Shown here piece by piece: positions 34,507 through 43,894 of a stretch of 64,000 bases of DNA. The stretch's first letter is position 1, and each line of letters begins with the position of its first letter. The notes beneath the pieces are model-generated. The model made no database searches and had not been told where the DNA came from. It saw nothing but the letters and a program-made list of their open reading frames with translations. The stretch is taken from positions 918,663 through 982,662 of the forward strand of contig NZ_LT707420.1 of assembly GCF_900155605.1 (NCBI RefSeq). Direction: 5' to 3'. The translations under genes and the position numbers were made by a program. The DNA is from Actinomyces marseillensis (lineage in GTDB: Bacteria > Actinomycetota > Actinomycetes > Actinomycetales > Actinomycetaceae).

Positions 34507-35769
34507 GTGAAACAGGTAGCTTACGCGCGATATTTTCAGCGTAGGTTCGTGTGGATCCTCATCACTTTGTCCGCATTCGTGCTTCTAGCTGGATCCCTCA
34601 GAGGAACCATCACCGCACTGCCTCCCATCATCGAGGAAATCCAAAGAGACTTGGGACTTTCCTCGGCCGAGGCCGGATTAGTGACCTCAATCCCCGTATT
34701 CTGTTTCGGTTTCTTCACCCCATTCACCGCACTCATCCTGCGAAAAATCCGACTGAATCGCGCCGTTTGTCTGGGGCTGGCAATCGTGATCCTCGGTGCC
34801 GTGCTCCGCTCGCTCGGTATGGCCTGGTCACTATTTGTTGGCACCTGTGTCATTGGCATCGGAACAACCTGCTCCAACCTGGTCGTCACTATGCTCATTG
34901 GTCGCGATTTTCGCCATCGCGCGGGAATTATGACGGCGGTTTACTCCACGATGATTGACCTCATGATCGCAGCCTCGACCGCCTTCAGCTTTCCGTTGGT
35001 CGCATACGTCGGCTGGAGAGGCGCAGCGGGAGTATGGGGAGTCGGTCCAGCTCTGATCGCGCTCGTGGCCTGTCTTGCAATCTACCCACTCAATCGCCCG
35101 GGAATCCGCCCCTTTTTCGCTCAAAAAGCCGGATGGACGATCCATACGGACGACTCAGTCGTAACGGATGGTCCCGCCAAGGCCTCGGAAATCTATCGCT
35201 GGCCCATGGCATGGCTGATGGCTTTCGCCTTCGCTGTCAATACCTTCTGCTACTTCGGCGTCGCAGCATGGCTGCCGAAAATCCTTGCAGACATGCTTGA
35301 GATGGGCCCAAACGATGCTGGTTTTGCAGCATCGATCTACCACATCGTGGGTGTTGCGGCGCCGCTGAGCATGATGGCCGTCCAGAAATTGATCCGCGCT
35401 CAGACCTCGACAATTCTCACGCTGGTCTCTCTGTCGTGGCTCCTCATGCCAATTGGAATGCTCCTTCTTCCCGGAGGCTGGGCTTTGTGGAGTGCGTGCG
35501 GGGGACTTGGTCAAGGTGCATTTTTCTCAATTACCTTTACGCTGGTCATTGAACGCACGACCAACATGGCTCAAACCCGCACGCTTTCTGCCCTCGTCCA
35601 AAGCATTGGATACGGCTTTGGCGCCTTGGGGCCGTGGGTTTTGGGGCGCATGTACGACATGATGGCTAACTGGCTGTGGCCCTTCATCCTTTTAACAGTC
35701 CTGACAGGAAGCCTCGTCGTGATTTCCCAAATCGTTGCCCGCTCGACCTCAACCCCCAAGCCTCAATGA
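34507..35769 (+). CDS. MFS transporter, CynX/NimT type
   Basis: 420 residues from GTG 34507, which follows AAGGAAG. Twelve hydrophobic helices. Family features are SLRGTITALPPIIEEIQRDLG after the first helix, LSSAEAGLVTSIPVFCFG, and GIGTTCSNLVVTMLIGRDF. The CynX/NimT group contains cyanate- and nitroimidazole-associated permeases; substrate is unknown. Its last codons overlap the start of hemW (ATGA), so the two are coupled even though they have no obvious functional link. A longer start at 34438 has no ribosome site. Confidence 0.85.
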   Translation: MKQVAYARYFQRRFVWILITLSAFVLLAGSLRGTITALPPIIEEIQRDLGLSSAEAGLVTSIPVFCFGFFTPFTALILRKIRLNRAVCLGLAIVILGAVLRSLGMAWSLFVGTCVIGIGTTCSNLVVTMLIGRDFRHRAGIMTAVYSTMIDLMIAASTAFSFPLVAYVGWRGAAGVWGVGPALIALVACLAIYPLNRPGIRPFFAQKAGWTIHTDDSVVTDGPAKASEIYRWPMAWLMAFAFAVNTFCYFGVAAWLPKILADMLEMGPNDAGFAASIYHIVGVAAPLSMMAVQKLIRAQTSTILTLVSLSWLLMPIGMLLLPGGWALWSACGGLGQGAFFSITFTLVIERTTNMAQTRTLSALVQSIGYGFGALGPWVLGRMYDMMANWLWPFILLTVLTGSLVVISQIVARSTSTPKPQ

Positions 35770-37037
35770 GCCCTCACCAGCCAGAAGGCCAGGCTTGGGA
35801 CGAACGCGGTCGTCTCCGAGCTGAACTTTCCGAACCTGATGCCAAGCGCCCCCTCGCCGTCTATGTGCACGTTCCCTTCTGCCAGATTCGTTGCGGCTAC
35901 TGTGACTTCAATACCTACACTGTCGGTTTTGGCCCCGGAGCTGACCGTGAGAGCTATGACCGAAGCGCCCTTGCTGAAATGCGCATGGGAGCAGGGATCC
36001 TCAGCGATGCCGATATGCCCGCTCGCCCCGCCTCGAGCGTCTTCTTTGGCGGCGGAACCCCCACGCTCTTGTCCACCGATATCCTTGAGCGTCTCCTTGT
36101 GGGAGTGCGTGAGAACTTTGGGATCGCCCCCGGCGCAGAAATTACCGTAGAAGCGAACCCTGAAAGCGTGGACGAGGCCGCGCTTGAACGCCTCGCCAAG
36201 GCTGGCTTCACCCGCCTTTCCTTTGGTATGCAATCCGCAGTCCCTGAGGTTTTGCGCGTCCTTGATCGCCGTCATGATCCAGCGAAATTGCCCGGCTTGG
36301 TTGGCGCGGCCCGCAGGCTCGGCTTGGATGTGTCAGTCGACCTCATCTACGGAGCCCCCGGAGAAAGCCTGACGGACTGGCAGACCTCGCTTGAAGAAGC
36401 GATCGCAATGGAACCGGACCACATCAGTGCCTACGCCCTTGTCATCGAAGAAGGAACCAAAATGGGCGCGCAGGTCGCTCGCGGGCAACTTCCCATGCCC
36501 GACCCAGACGACGAGGCCTCGAAATACGAAATTGCGGATCGACTCCTAGGCGAGGCCGGCTACAGCTGGTACGAAATTTCAAACTTCGCGCGCAGGGAGG
36601 TGGGCGAAGAAGGAACTGTTTCCACCCAGCTGCGCCACGCCTCGAAACACAATCTTGCCTACTGGCGCGACTGGGACTGGTGGGGGATCGGTCCGGGCGC
36701 CCACTCTCACATCGGCCGCTATCGCTGGTGGAACGTCAAACACCCCTCGGCTTATGCGCAAAGGCTACGAGAGGGACTTTCTCCCGCGCAGGCCGGTGAA
36801 ATCCTCGACGCGCCGACGCGGGAAATGGAACGCATCCTCTTGGCTGTGCGCACGAGCAAAGGGGTTGAAGCTCCCCAGGAAGGGGAAGGGGATCGCGAGG
36901 CCTTTTGCGCCGCGCTTGAACCCCTGGCCTCGAAAGGACTGATCGACGCGCAGGCAGCCGACGAGGGGCGGGCGATTCTGACTCTCCAGGGCAGGCTTTT
37001 AGCTGACTACGTGACGCGAGAGCTCCTTGGATACTGA
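35766..37037 (+). CDS. hemW: Radical SAM heme chaperone HemW
   Basis: 423 residues from ATG 35766. The cluster motif CQIRCGYCDF (C-X3-C-X2-C) is followed by FFGGGTPTLL, GMQSAVPEVLRVLDRRH, DLIYGAPGES and WYEISNFAR, then HNLAYWRDWDWWGIGPGAHSH. HemW resembles oxygen-independent coproporphyrinogen oxidase but lacks its extra Cys and inserts heme into target proteins. It precedes DUF3097 and hrcA, as in other actinobacteria. The start overlaps the MFS stop by four bases. Confidence 0.94.
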   Translation: MSPHQPEGQAWDERGRLRAELSEPDAKRPLAVYVHVPFCQIRCGYCDFNTYTVGFGPGADRESYDRSALAEMRMGAGILSDADMPARPASSVFFGGGTPTLLSTDILERLLVGVRENFGIAPGAEITVEANPESVDEAALERLAKAGFTRLSFGMQSAVPEVLRVLDRRHDPAKLPGLVGAARRLGLDVSVDLIYGAPGESLTDWQTSLEEAIAMEPDHISAYALVIEEGTKMGAQVARGQLPMPDPDDEASKYEIADRLLGEAGYSWYEISNFARREVGEEGTVSTQLRHASKHNLAYWRDWDWWGIGPGAHSHIGRYRWWNVKHPSAYAQRLREGLSPAQAGEILDAPTREMERILLAVRTSKGVEAPQEGEGDREAFCAALEPLASKGLIDAQAADEGRAILTLQGRLLADYVTRELLGY

Positions 37038-37112
37038 GTTACGAGCCGCACACTTACGCGGGAAAGAGTGTTGATCGGGGAATAAAGCTGCGGGCCCTCA
37101 TAGTGTGGAGCG

Positions 37113-38009
37113 GTGACTTCAGATATGTACGGGACCAACATCTTCGAATTCGACCCGCATCGTGATGGGCCGGGTGCGCGTAGGCCGCGCTCTGTTGAAG
37201 TTGCTATCGAGTACGGCATGGTACTTGAGGATATTTCCAGCGGATGGGTTGGTGCAGTGACCCGCGTTGAAAAATCCGGGGGAGTGCACCTGGTCGAACT
37301 CGAGGATCGACACGGGCGCAAGCGTTCTTTCCCCCTTGGCGGCGGGTTCTGGCTTGAAGGAAAGCCGATTGTTGCGCTTCCTCCGAAGGCCGCGCCGGTG
37401 CGGCAGGCTCCCGCTTTGACTACTCCCGGCGGCCGGGCGGTCACAAACTCCGGATCGATTGCTGCTGAAAACCGTGTTGCGCGTGTTGCGCGAAAGTCTC
37501 GAATCTGGGTCGAGGGACGCCACGATGCCGAGCTCATCCAGCACGTGTGGGGCGACGACCTTGCCGATGTTGGGGTTGTCGTTCAGCTTCTTGAGGGCGT
37601 CGACCATTTGGAGGAAATCCTTGAAGTTTTCGGCCCCACCGAGAAAGTACGCGCGGGCGTGCTTGTGGATCACTTGGTCCCCGGATCCAAAGAATCCCGC
37701 ATCGCCGAGGCCGTGAGCGCGCGTTGGAAAGATGCTGTCCTCATTGTCGGTCACCCCTATGTCGATATTTGGCAATCGGTGAAGCCGCAGCGTTTGGGAC
37801 TTGAAAAGTGGCCCGAAATCCCTCGGGGAGTGGATATCAAACACGGGACTTTGGAACACTTGGGTTGGCCCCATGCGACTCAGGCCGATATCGCGATGGG
37901 ATGGAAACGAATTCTCTCCACGGTTCGCAACTATAAAGACCTCGAGCCGGCCCTTCTTGGGCGCGTCGAGGAACTCATTGATTTCGTCACTCAGCCCGGT
38001 TTGGAATGA
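37113..38009 (+). CDS. DUF3097-family protein
   Basis: 298 residues, soluble, no signal peptide. The family pattern is visible in VEYGMVLED-like N-terminal residues (IEYGMVLEDISSGWVGAV), RIWVEGRHDAELIQHVWGDD, VVQLLEGVDHL, VDHLVPGSKES and VGHPYVDIWQSVKPQ. The central part resembles a Toprim-like fold (EGRHDAE and the later Asp/His residues), but this is inference. Members occur almost only in actinobacteria, next to hemW and hrcA. GTG 37113 is preceded exactly six bases upstream by TAGTGT, so leaderless translation is likely. Confidence 0.85.
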   Translation: MTSDMYGTNIFEFDPHRDGPGARRPRSVEVAIEYGMVLEDISSGWVGAVTRVEKSGGVHLVELEDRHGRKRSFPLGGGFWLEGKPIVALPPKAAPVRQAPALTTPGGRAVTNSGSIAAENRVARVARKSRIWVEGRHDAELIQHVWGDDLADVGVVVQLLEGVDHLEEILEVFGPTEKVRAGVLVDHLVPGSKESRIAEAVSARWKDAVLIVGHPYVDIWQSVKPQRLGLEKWPEIPRGVDIKHGTLEHLGWPHATQADIAMGWKRILSTVRNYKDLEPALLGRVEELIDFVTQPGLE

Positions 38010-38079
38010 TCCTTCTTTCCCATTCGGCTCCGGGGGACAACTGTTGATAATAGGGCGAATTGGGTATTTGCGGAGTAAA

Positions 38080-38106
38080 CTGGCACTCAAATAGCGTGAG
38101 TGCCAG
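38080..38106. promoter_or_regulatory. CIRCE operator for HrcA
   Basis: CTGGCACTC (38080-38088), nine bases, GAGTGCCAG (38098-38106): the CIRCE arrangement with perfect 9-bp arms. It overlaps a TAAACT that may be the -10 element and lies 15 bases before hrcA, so HrcA should repress the hrcA-dnaJ operon. Confidence 0.9.
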
Positions 38107-38121
38107 ATTAGGGGAGGATGA

Positions 38122-39138
38122 ATGAACGACCGTCGCCTTGACGTTCTACGAGCCATCGTGTCCCAGTATGTCCACACGCGTGAACCCGTGGGGTCCAAAG
38201 CAATCGCGCAATCCCAAGACCTAGGTGTCTCTTCGGCAACCATCCGAAACGACATGGCTGTCTTGGAAGAAGCAGGACTCATCTACCAGCCCCATACCAG
38301 TGCTGGTCGCGTACCAACCGACAAGGGCTACCGAGTTTTCGTCGATCAATTGGCAACCCTCAAGCCCATGAGCACCCCAGAGCGCCAGGCAGTCGAGAAA
38401 TTCTTGGCCCGCGCCGAAGACCTCGATGACGTCGTTATGGCCACAGTGCGCCTGCTTGCCCAGGTTACGCGCCAGGTTGCCCTCATCGAATACCCCGTCA
38501 ACGCGCGCTCAACACTGAGCCGCATCGAATTCGTCGATCTGAGCGACTCGCGCCTGCTCATCGTGGTCATCTCTGAGCAGGGTAAAGTTTTTGAACGCCT
38601 GCGTGAGATGCCCCAAGACCTCGCCCAAGAAGATCTCTTGACGCTGCGCTCGGTCCTCAACGCCGCCTACCAGGGCAAAGACGCGGGAGAAGTTCGTGCC
38701 CATTACGAGGCCATGGCTGAGTGTCTGCCGCCCGCACTATCTGGGTGCGCCGGAGACATCAGTGAGATCATTGCCAGCCTCCTCCAAGGAGAGCCTTCCG
38801 CGCGAATCGCTATGGCGGGAATGTCGAACCTTGCTCGAAGCGGTGTTGACTTCCACGATATCGCCCCGGTTTTAGACGCCCTCGAAGAACAAGTCGTTCT
38901 CCTGCGTCTCTTCGCCGAAATGGATGAAGGAAACGGCGACGTCCACGTCTCCATCGGTTCCGAAAACGGACACGATGCTTTCGTTGAAACCTCCCTTGTT
39001 TCAGGAACCTACGCTTCCGGGGGGAACTCAGCTCACGTGGGAATCCTCGGGCCCACCCGCATGGACTACGCCTCGACAATGTCCACGGTCCACGCCGTGG
39101 CCTCGTATCTGTCCAAGTACTTGAACTCAACGCACTAA
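38122..39138 (+). CDS. hrcA: Heat-inducible transcriptional repressor HrcA
   Basis: 338 residues. The N-terminal winged helix contains DRRLDVLRAIVSQYVHTREP, SKAIAQSQDLGVSSATIRN and SAGRVPTDKGYRVFVDQL, the defining HrcA features. The middle and C-terminal GAF-like part ends with SVLGPTRMDY-type sequence (GILGPTRMDYASTM). It represses through CIRCE, is kept active by GroEL, and here sits just behind its own operator. ATG follows GGGGAGGATG. Confidence 0.96.
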   Translation: MNDRRLDVLRAIVSQYVHTREPVGSKAIAQSQDLGVSSATIRNDMAVLEEAGLIYQPHTSAGRVPTDKGYRVFVDQLATLKPMSTPERQAVEKFLARAEDLDDVVMATVRLLAQVTRQVALIEYPVNARSTLSRIEFVDLSDSRLLIVVISEQGKVFERLREMPQDLAQEDLLTLRSVLNAAYQGKDAGEVRAHYEAMAECLPPALSGCAGDISEIIASLLQGEPSARIAMAGMSNLARSGVDFHDIAPVLDALEEQVVLLRLFAEMDEGNGDVHVSIGSENGHDAFVETSLVSGTYASGGNSAHVGILGPTRMDYASTMSTVHAVASYLSKYLNSTH

Positions 39139-39160
39139 TCGCAGCCGCAAAAGGATATTC

Positions 39161-40279
39161 GTGAACGATTACTACGCAATCCTCGGAGTCTCACGCGACG
39201 CCGACCAAAGCGAAATCAAGAAGGCCTATCGCAAGAAGGCCCGCGAATTACACCCGGACTACGGCGGGGACGAGGAAGCTTTCAAGGAACTCTCGGTCGC
39301 CTACGAAACCCTCTCCGATCCGGAAAAACGCCGCATGTACGATATCGGTGGTGCAGATGCTGCCCGAGGCGGCGGATACGCTGGTGACTCCTTCGACTTC
39401 GGGGACATCCTCTCAACCATGTTTGGCGGAGCCTTCGGTGGCGGATTCGGCGGAGGCGCTGGCCCTCAGTCGCGTACTCGTCAGGGCCGCGAGCAGCTCA
39501 CGCGTATTGAAATCACCCTGGAAGAAGCAACCTTCGGCGCGCATCGCGAAATTTCGCTCAATACCTACGTCGCCTGCGATGTCTGCCACGGATCGATGTG
39601 CGAGCCCGGGAGCGAACCGACAACCTGTGGGACCTGTAACGGCGCGGGCTATTCGATTCAAACCCAGCAGACCATGCTGGGAACCATGCGCACCCAAGTT
39701 CCGTGTCCCACCTGTCAGGGCTATGGAACCGTCATTGAACAGCCGTGTCATGAATGCGCGGGCCAAGGACGCGTGCGTACTCGCCGAAGCCTGACCATCG
39801 ACATCCCGGCAGGAGCGGGAGACGGCATGCGCCTGCGCCTCGCCGGACAGGGCGAGGTCGGTCCCGGCGGCGGCCCGAACGGTGATCTCTATGTCGATAT
39901 TGTCGAAAAGAGGCATCCCACTTTCTCGCGTCAAGGCGACGATCTGTACATGACCGTCACCATTCCCATGACTGCAGCAGCTCTGGGGAGCACTTTCGAG
40001 CTCGATACTTTGGACGGAAAACAATCCATCACGGTCAAGCCTGGAACTCAGCCCGGAGATGAACTGCGTTTGCCTGGTTTGGGTGTTGGCCACTTGCAGC
40101 GTCCTGGCCGTGGCGACCTGCATATCGGCATCAACGTCGAGATTCCACGCAAGCTTGACGACCGTTCCCGCGAGCTTCTTGAAGAGCTTTCCGCTGTGCG
40201 CGGGGAAGAAAGCGCCCGTCCCGAAAAGCGGGGTTCTTCTTTCTTCGACAAGCTTCGCGAAACCTTCACAGGCCAGTGA
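39161..40279 (+). CDS. dnaJ: Chaperone protein DnaJ
   Basis: 372 residues, GTG start after AAAAGGA. The J domain (residues 1-70) has the HPD tripeptide in ARELHPDYGG. A Gly/Phe-rich linker (GGAFGGGFGGGAG) follows, then four zinc-binding repeats CDVCHGSM, CGTCNGAG, CPTCQGYG and CHECAGQG, and the C-terminal substrate-binding domains. It stimulates DnaK ATPase. The pairing with hrcA, rather than dnaK, marks it as the second actinobacterial DnaJ (DnaJ2-type). Confidence 0.96.
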   Translation: MNDYYAILGVSRDADQSEIKKAYRKKARELHPDYGGDEEAFKELSVAYETLSDPEKRRMYDIGGADAARGGGYAGDSFDFGDILSTMFGGAFGGGFGGGAGPQSRTRQGREQLTRIEITLEEATFGAHREISLNTYVACDVCHGSMCEPGSEPTTCGTCNGAGYSIQTQQTMLGTMRTQVPCPTCQGYGTVIEQPCHECAGQGRVRTRRSLTIDIPAGAGDGMRLRLAGQGEVGPGGGPNGDLYVDIVEKRHPTFSRQGDDLYMTVTIPMTAAALGSTFELDTLDGKQSITVKPGTQPGDELRLPGLGVGHLQRPGRGDLHIGINVEIPRKLDDRSRELLEELSAVRGEESARPEKRGSSFFDKLRETFTGQ

Positions 40280-40292
40280 TCGGAACACATCG

Positions 40293-41123
40293 ATGACCCT
40301 TCCCGTTTTCATCGCTCCCGAGGCCGCCGCCCTCCAAGGCTGCACTCGCGGGGGTTCCTACACTCTGGATGGGGATGAAGGCTTTCACGCGGCAACCGTT
40401 CGTCGCATGGACGTGGGGCAGATGCTCGACGTCGTTGACGGTGACGGATTGCGTGTGCGCGGGAGCGTGAGTGAACGAACGAAGAAGTCATTGACTCTTC
40501 GCGTTGAAGAGATCATTCATGAGGTGCCACCGTCTCCACGTTTGATCCTTGTTCAAGCATTGTCGACGGGCGGCCGCGACGAAATGGCCATCGAAATGGC
40601 AACCGAAGTCGGGGTCGACGTCGTGATCCCGTGGCAGGCTAATCGCAGTGAAGTGCGCTGGAAGGGCGAAAAAGCCGCGAAGGGCATGAGGAAGTGGGAG
40701 TCGACTTTAAGGTCGGCCACGAAGCAATCTCGTCGTGCCTTCATCCCGCGCCTCGAAGATGCCTGCACCTCCCAACGACTTGCTCAATGGATGAGCGAAG
40801 AAACGGCATCCGGCGCGTGGGTGATCGTCTGCCATGAGAGCACGCGAGCCCCTTTGAGTCTTCTCCTGCGTGAGTTGCGTGCCGCTGCAGAAAAGTCTTT
40901 GCCGACCACTGACGAGGCCTCTGGACAGACGGTGCCGGGAACCTGCCTTCCGCCTCGGATCAGCGTGGTCGTCGGGCCTGAAGGCGGGGTTGATCCCGAC
41001 GAGCTTTCTCTTTTCGAGGCCGCGGGTGCACGCGTGTGCCTATTGGGGACAACAGTCTTGCGTGCCTCGACCGCAGGTCCGGTTGCTTTGTCACTGATCA
41101 GCGATGCAATTGGACGGTGGTGA
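40293..41123 (+). CDS. rsmE: 16S rRNA (uracil(1498)-N3)-methyltransferase
   Basis: 276 residues from ATG 40293, 13 bases after dnaJ; the frame is open further upstream inside dnaJ. The N-terminal PUA-like part (TLDGDEGFHAATVRRMDVGQ) is followed by a SPOUT knot domain with QALSTGGRDEMAIEMATEVGV, SRRAFIPRLEDA, VVVGPEGGVDPDE and LRASTAGPVALSLI. It methylates U1498 of 16S rRNA. The ribosome site is weak (CGGAACA). Confidence 0.92.
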   Translation: MTLPVFIAPEAAALQGCTRGGSYTLDGDEGFHAATVRRMDVGQMLDVVDGDGLRVRGSVSERTKKSLTLRVEEIIHEVPPSPRLILVQALSTGGRDEMAIEMATEVGVDVVIPWQANRSEVRWKGEKAAKGMRKWESTLRSATKQSRRAFIPRLEDACTSQRLAQWMSEETASGAWVIVCHESTRAPLSLLLRELRAAAEKSLPTTDEASGQTVPGTCLPPRISVVVGPEGGVDPDELSLFEAAGARVCLLGTTVLRASTAGPVALSLISDAIGRW

Positions 41124-41124
41124 C

Positions 41125-42132
41125 ATGGAGGCAAAACGGATCGAAATTCCCAGAGGCGTTGACCCGGTTGTCCTGTTCGGCACATCAGATCGCGTCTTGC
41201 GCTCCCTTGAAAAGGGGTTCCCGCATGTGCGCTTTTCCCTTCTGGGACGCACTCTGTCGCTGATTGGTCCCGAAGGCATTGTCGATATGGCTGTTCAATT
41301 GGTCGACGAACTGGTTGAACTTGCTAAAGAAGGACAGTCTCTCGATGCCGACGGAGTCGAACAAGCAATCGCACTCCTCACTTCAGCACACTCGTCGACT
41401 GAGCGGCCGCAGGAGATTCTTCGCAGTCGAGGACGTTCGATTCGACCGCAGTCTGCGGGGCAAAAAGCCTATGTTGACGCCATTGAACGCTCGACCCTGG
41501 TCTTCGGCCTCGGCCCTGCCGGCACCGGAAAAACGTACCTTGCAATGGCGCAGGCGGTATCAGCGCTGCTCTCTGGTCAGGTCCGACGCATTGTTCTCAC
41601 GCGCCCCGCGGTCGAAGCTGGGGAGAATCTGGGTTTCTTGCCGGGAACCTTGACGGACAAGATCGATCCCTATCTGCGTCCCCTCTACGATGCCTTGGGT
41701 GACATGATGGATCCCGATGCTCTGCCCAAGCTCATGGCCTCCGGCGCAGTTGAAGTTGCCCCTTTGGCGTATATGCGCGGTAGGACTTTGAACGATTCGT
41801 TCATTATCTTGGACGAGGCACAAAACACGACGCTTGCACAGATGAAAATGTTCCTTACCCGTCTGGGCTTCAACTCCAAGGTTGTCGTCACCGGAGATAC
41901 CTCGCAGATCGACCTCGCGGGGGAGCGTAGCAGTGGCCTGCTTGTCATTGAAGATATTCTGGGCGGCATCGATGACATAGAATTTTGTCATCTGACAAGC
42001 GCCGATGTTGTGCGTCATCGACTTGTTGGCGAGATCATTGACGCATACGAACGCTGGGATGAGTCACTGGCACGCCTGAAAGCGCGCCGAGACCGCTCAC
42101 TTCACTCCCGTTCCCGACACAATGGACATTAA
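41125..42132 (+). CDS. phoH: PhoH-like ATPase
   Basis: 335 residues from ATG 41125, one base after the rsmE stop; ATG 41104 inside rsmE is an alternative. The Walker A is FGLGPAGTGKTYLAM, Walker B is IILDEAQNTT, and TGDTSQIDLA follows, all typical of PhoH. An N-terminal KH-like part (residues 1-100) precedes the ATPase core. PhoH proteins are cytoplasmic ATPases linked to RNA metabolism, often beside ybeY as here. Confidence 0.94.
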   Translation: MEAKRIEIPRGVDPVVLFGTSDRVLRSLEKGFPHVRFSLLGRTLSLIGPEGIVDMAVQLVDELVELAKEGQSLDADGVEQAIALLTSAHSSTERPQEILRSRGRSIRPQSAGQKAYVDAIERSTLVFGLGPAGTGKTYLAMAQAVSALLSGQVRRIVLTRPAVEAGENLGFLPGTLTDKIDPYLRPLYDALGDMMDPDALPKLMASGAVEVAPLAYMRGRTLNDSFIILDEAQNTTLAQMKMFLTRLGFNSKVVVTGDTSQIDLAGERSSGLLVIEDILGGIDDIEFCHLTSADVVRHRLVGEIIDAYERWDESLARLKARRDRSLHSRSRHNGH

Positions 42133-42135
42133 GTC

Positions 42136-42585
42136 ATGACTGAAGTTCTCAACGAAACCGACTATGAGATCGACATTGCAGAGTTCGTGCAATTGGCTGA
42201 CTTCGTGCTCAGCGCGATGCATGTCTCAACCGAGGTCGAACTCAACATCATCTTCATCGACCCCGAACCCATGGAAGAACTTCACGTGCGCTGGCTGGAC
42301 CTTGAAGGCCCTACCGACGTCATGAGCTTTCCGATGGACGAACTTCGCCCGGGTACCGCCGAGCACCCCACGGCCTCGGGAACGCTGGGGGACATCTGCA
42401 TCTGCCCCCAGGTCGCCGAAAAACAAGCCCGCGAGGCCGGCCACTCGACCGCAGAAGAGATGCTTTTCCTCGCCACCCACGGGATGCTTCACCTCATGGG
42501 ATACGATCACGCTGAACCCGAAGAAAAAGAAGAGATGTTCGCCCTGCAACGCCAGCTCCTTTTGAGCTTCTTGGCGCAGCGATGA
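42136..42585 (+). CDS. ybeY: Endoribonuclease YbeY
   Basis: 149 residues. The metal site HGMLHLMGYDH (H-X3-H-X5-H) near residue 115 is intact, and the DVMSFPMDE and GDICICPQVAE strands are typical. It is a zinc-dependent RNase active in rRNA maturation and quality control. Only three bases separate it from phoH, and its stop overlaps the start of the next gene (ATGA). Confidence 0.95.
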   Translation: MTEVLNETDYEIDIAEFVQLADFVLSAMHVSTEVELNIIFIDPEPMEELHVRWLDLEGPTDVMSFPMDELRPGTAEHPTASGTLGDICICPQVAEKQAREAGHSTAEEMLFLATHGMLHLMGYDHAEPEEKEEMFALQRQLLLSFLAQR

Positions 42586-43892
42586 TCGAAGCAGCAGTAC
42601 CCGTCGCGGCGATGAGTATCCTCGCCGCGATTGCACTTCTCTTCGCGATGGTCCTTGCGACCAGTGAGTTTGCGCTTTCGAAACTGACTCGCGCCATTGT
42701 CGAGGACTTGATTCAAGAAGAGAAGAAGCACGCGGGTGCCCTGATGGAGCTGGTGGACCAGCGGCGCGTGGTTATTTTTGTCCTTCGAGGCGTTCGTACC
42801 TTTACGCAGGTGGTCTTCGCCGTGTCGATGGCGACGATCGCGCTGCATCTTGCCAATCACTGGTGGGTCGCTGGACTGGTGACGATCGCGATCGTCACCC
42901 TTGCGCAATTCCTGGCCAATAGCGTGATTGCAACGCGCTGGGCACAACGCAACCCCACCGGTGCTGCGCTGCTATTCACCCCGCTCATCACCCGCCTCGT
43001 GGCCATCGCGCACTTCTTTGCTCCCGTTGCACACAAAGCGCGCGCGGTCTTACCTCAGCCGGAACGCACCGAAGCTGAAATGCGTGCGGAAATGGCTGAT
43101 GAACTGCGCGAAATGGTCGATCAGGTTGGCGAAACCGAAGGTTTTGAAGAAGAAGACCGCCAGATGTTGCGCTCGGTCTTCGAACTTGGGCACACCCTGG
43201 TGCGTGAAGTGATGGTTCCGCGCACGGAAATGGTGACAATTTCCTTCGACACCCCCGCGCACAAGGCCCTGCGTCTATTCGTTCGATCAGGCTTCTCACG
43301 CATCCCTGTCACCGGGACAGATACCGACGATGTGCGCGGAATCCTTTTCTTCAAAGATGTCGTTCAGCGGCTCCAGACCTACGAAGGTGACCACGAACTG
43401 CGCGCAGATCAAATGATGCGCCCTGCCGAGTTCACCATCGAAATGAAACCCGCCGATGACCTGCTTCGCCAGATGCAGGCCGAGCACTTCCACCTTGCAC
43501 TGGTCGTCGATGAATACGGTGGGATTTCCGGCCTCGTCACTCTTGAAGACATCATCGAGGAAGTCGTCGGCGAACTCACCGACGAACACGATCGCAACAC
43601 AATCGAACCCGAAGAGATTTCCCCCGGCGTGTGGCGCGTCCCCTCTAGGTTCTCGATTTGGGAACTCGGTGAGCTGTGGGGAGTGGAATTGCACGATGAA
43701 GACGTCGACTCTGTGGGCGGCCTGCTGGCCAAAGCGATCGGGCGTGTTCCCCTCCCCGGAGCGACTGGCGATATGCTCGGCGTGCACATGGTTGCCGAAG
43801 AAGCACGTGGGCGCCGCCGCCAAGTTGGCACAATCGTGTGCTCATATGCCCCCGAAGTTTCCTCCGACGACACCAACCAAAGCCAGGAGTAG
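42582..43892 (+). CDS. CorC/CNNM-family protein (DUF21, CBS pair, transporter-associated domain)
   Basis: 436 residues. An N-terminal membrane domain (DUF21, about residues 1-150, three to four helices) is followed by EDRQMLRSVFELGHTLVREVMVPRTEM, which opens the CBS pair, then VVDEYGGISGLVTLEDIIEEVVGEL and a C-terminal CorC-HlyC domain. Often annotated hemolysin; family members export Mg or Co ions or control such export. Position between ybeY and era is standard in actinobacteria. ATG overlaps the ybeY stop. Confidence 0.92.
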   Translation: MIEAAVPVAAMSILAAIALLFAMVLATSEFALSKLTRAIVEDLIQEEKKHAGALMELVDQRRVVIFVLRGVRTFTQVVFAVSMATIALHLANHWWVAGLVTIAIVTLAQFLANSVIATRWAQRNPTGAALLFTPLITRLVAIAHFFAPVAHKARAVLPQPERTEAEMRAEMADELREMVDQVGETEGFEEEDRQMLRSVFELGHTLVREVMVPRTEMVTISFDTPAHKALRLFVRSGFSRIPVTGTDTDDVRGILFFKDVVQRLQTYEGDHELRADQMMRPAEFTIEMKPADDLLRQMQAEHFHLALVVDEYGGISGLVTLEDIIEEVVGELTDEHDRNTIEPEEISPGVWRVPSRFSIWELGELWGVELHDEDVDSVGGLLAKAIGRVPLPGATGDMLGVHMVAEEARGRRRQVGTIVCSYAPEVSSDDTNQSQE

Positions 43893-43894
43893 CA

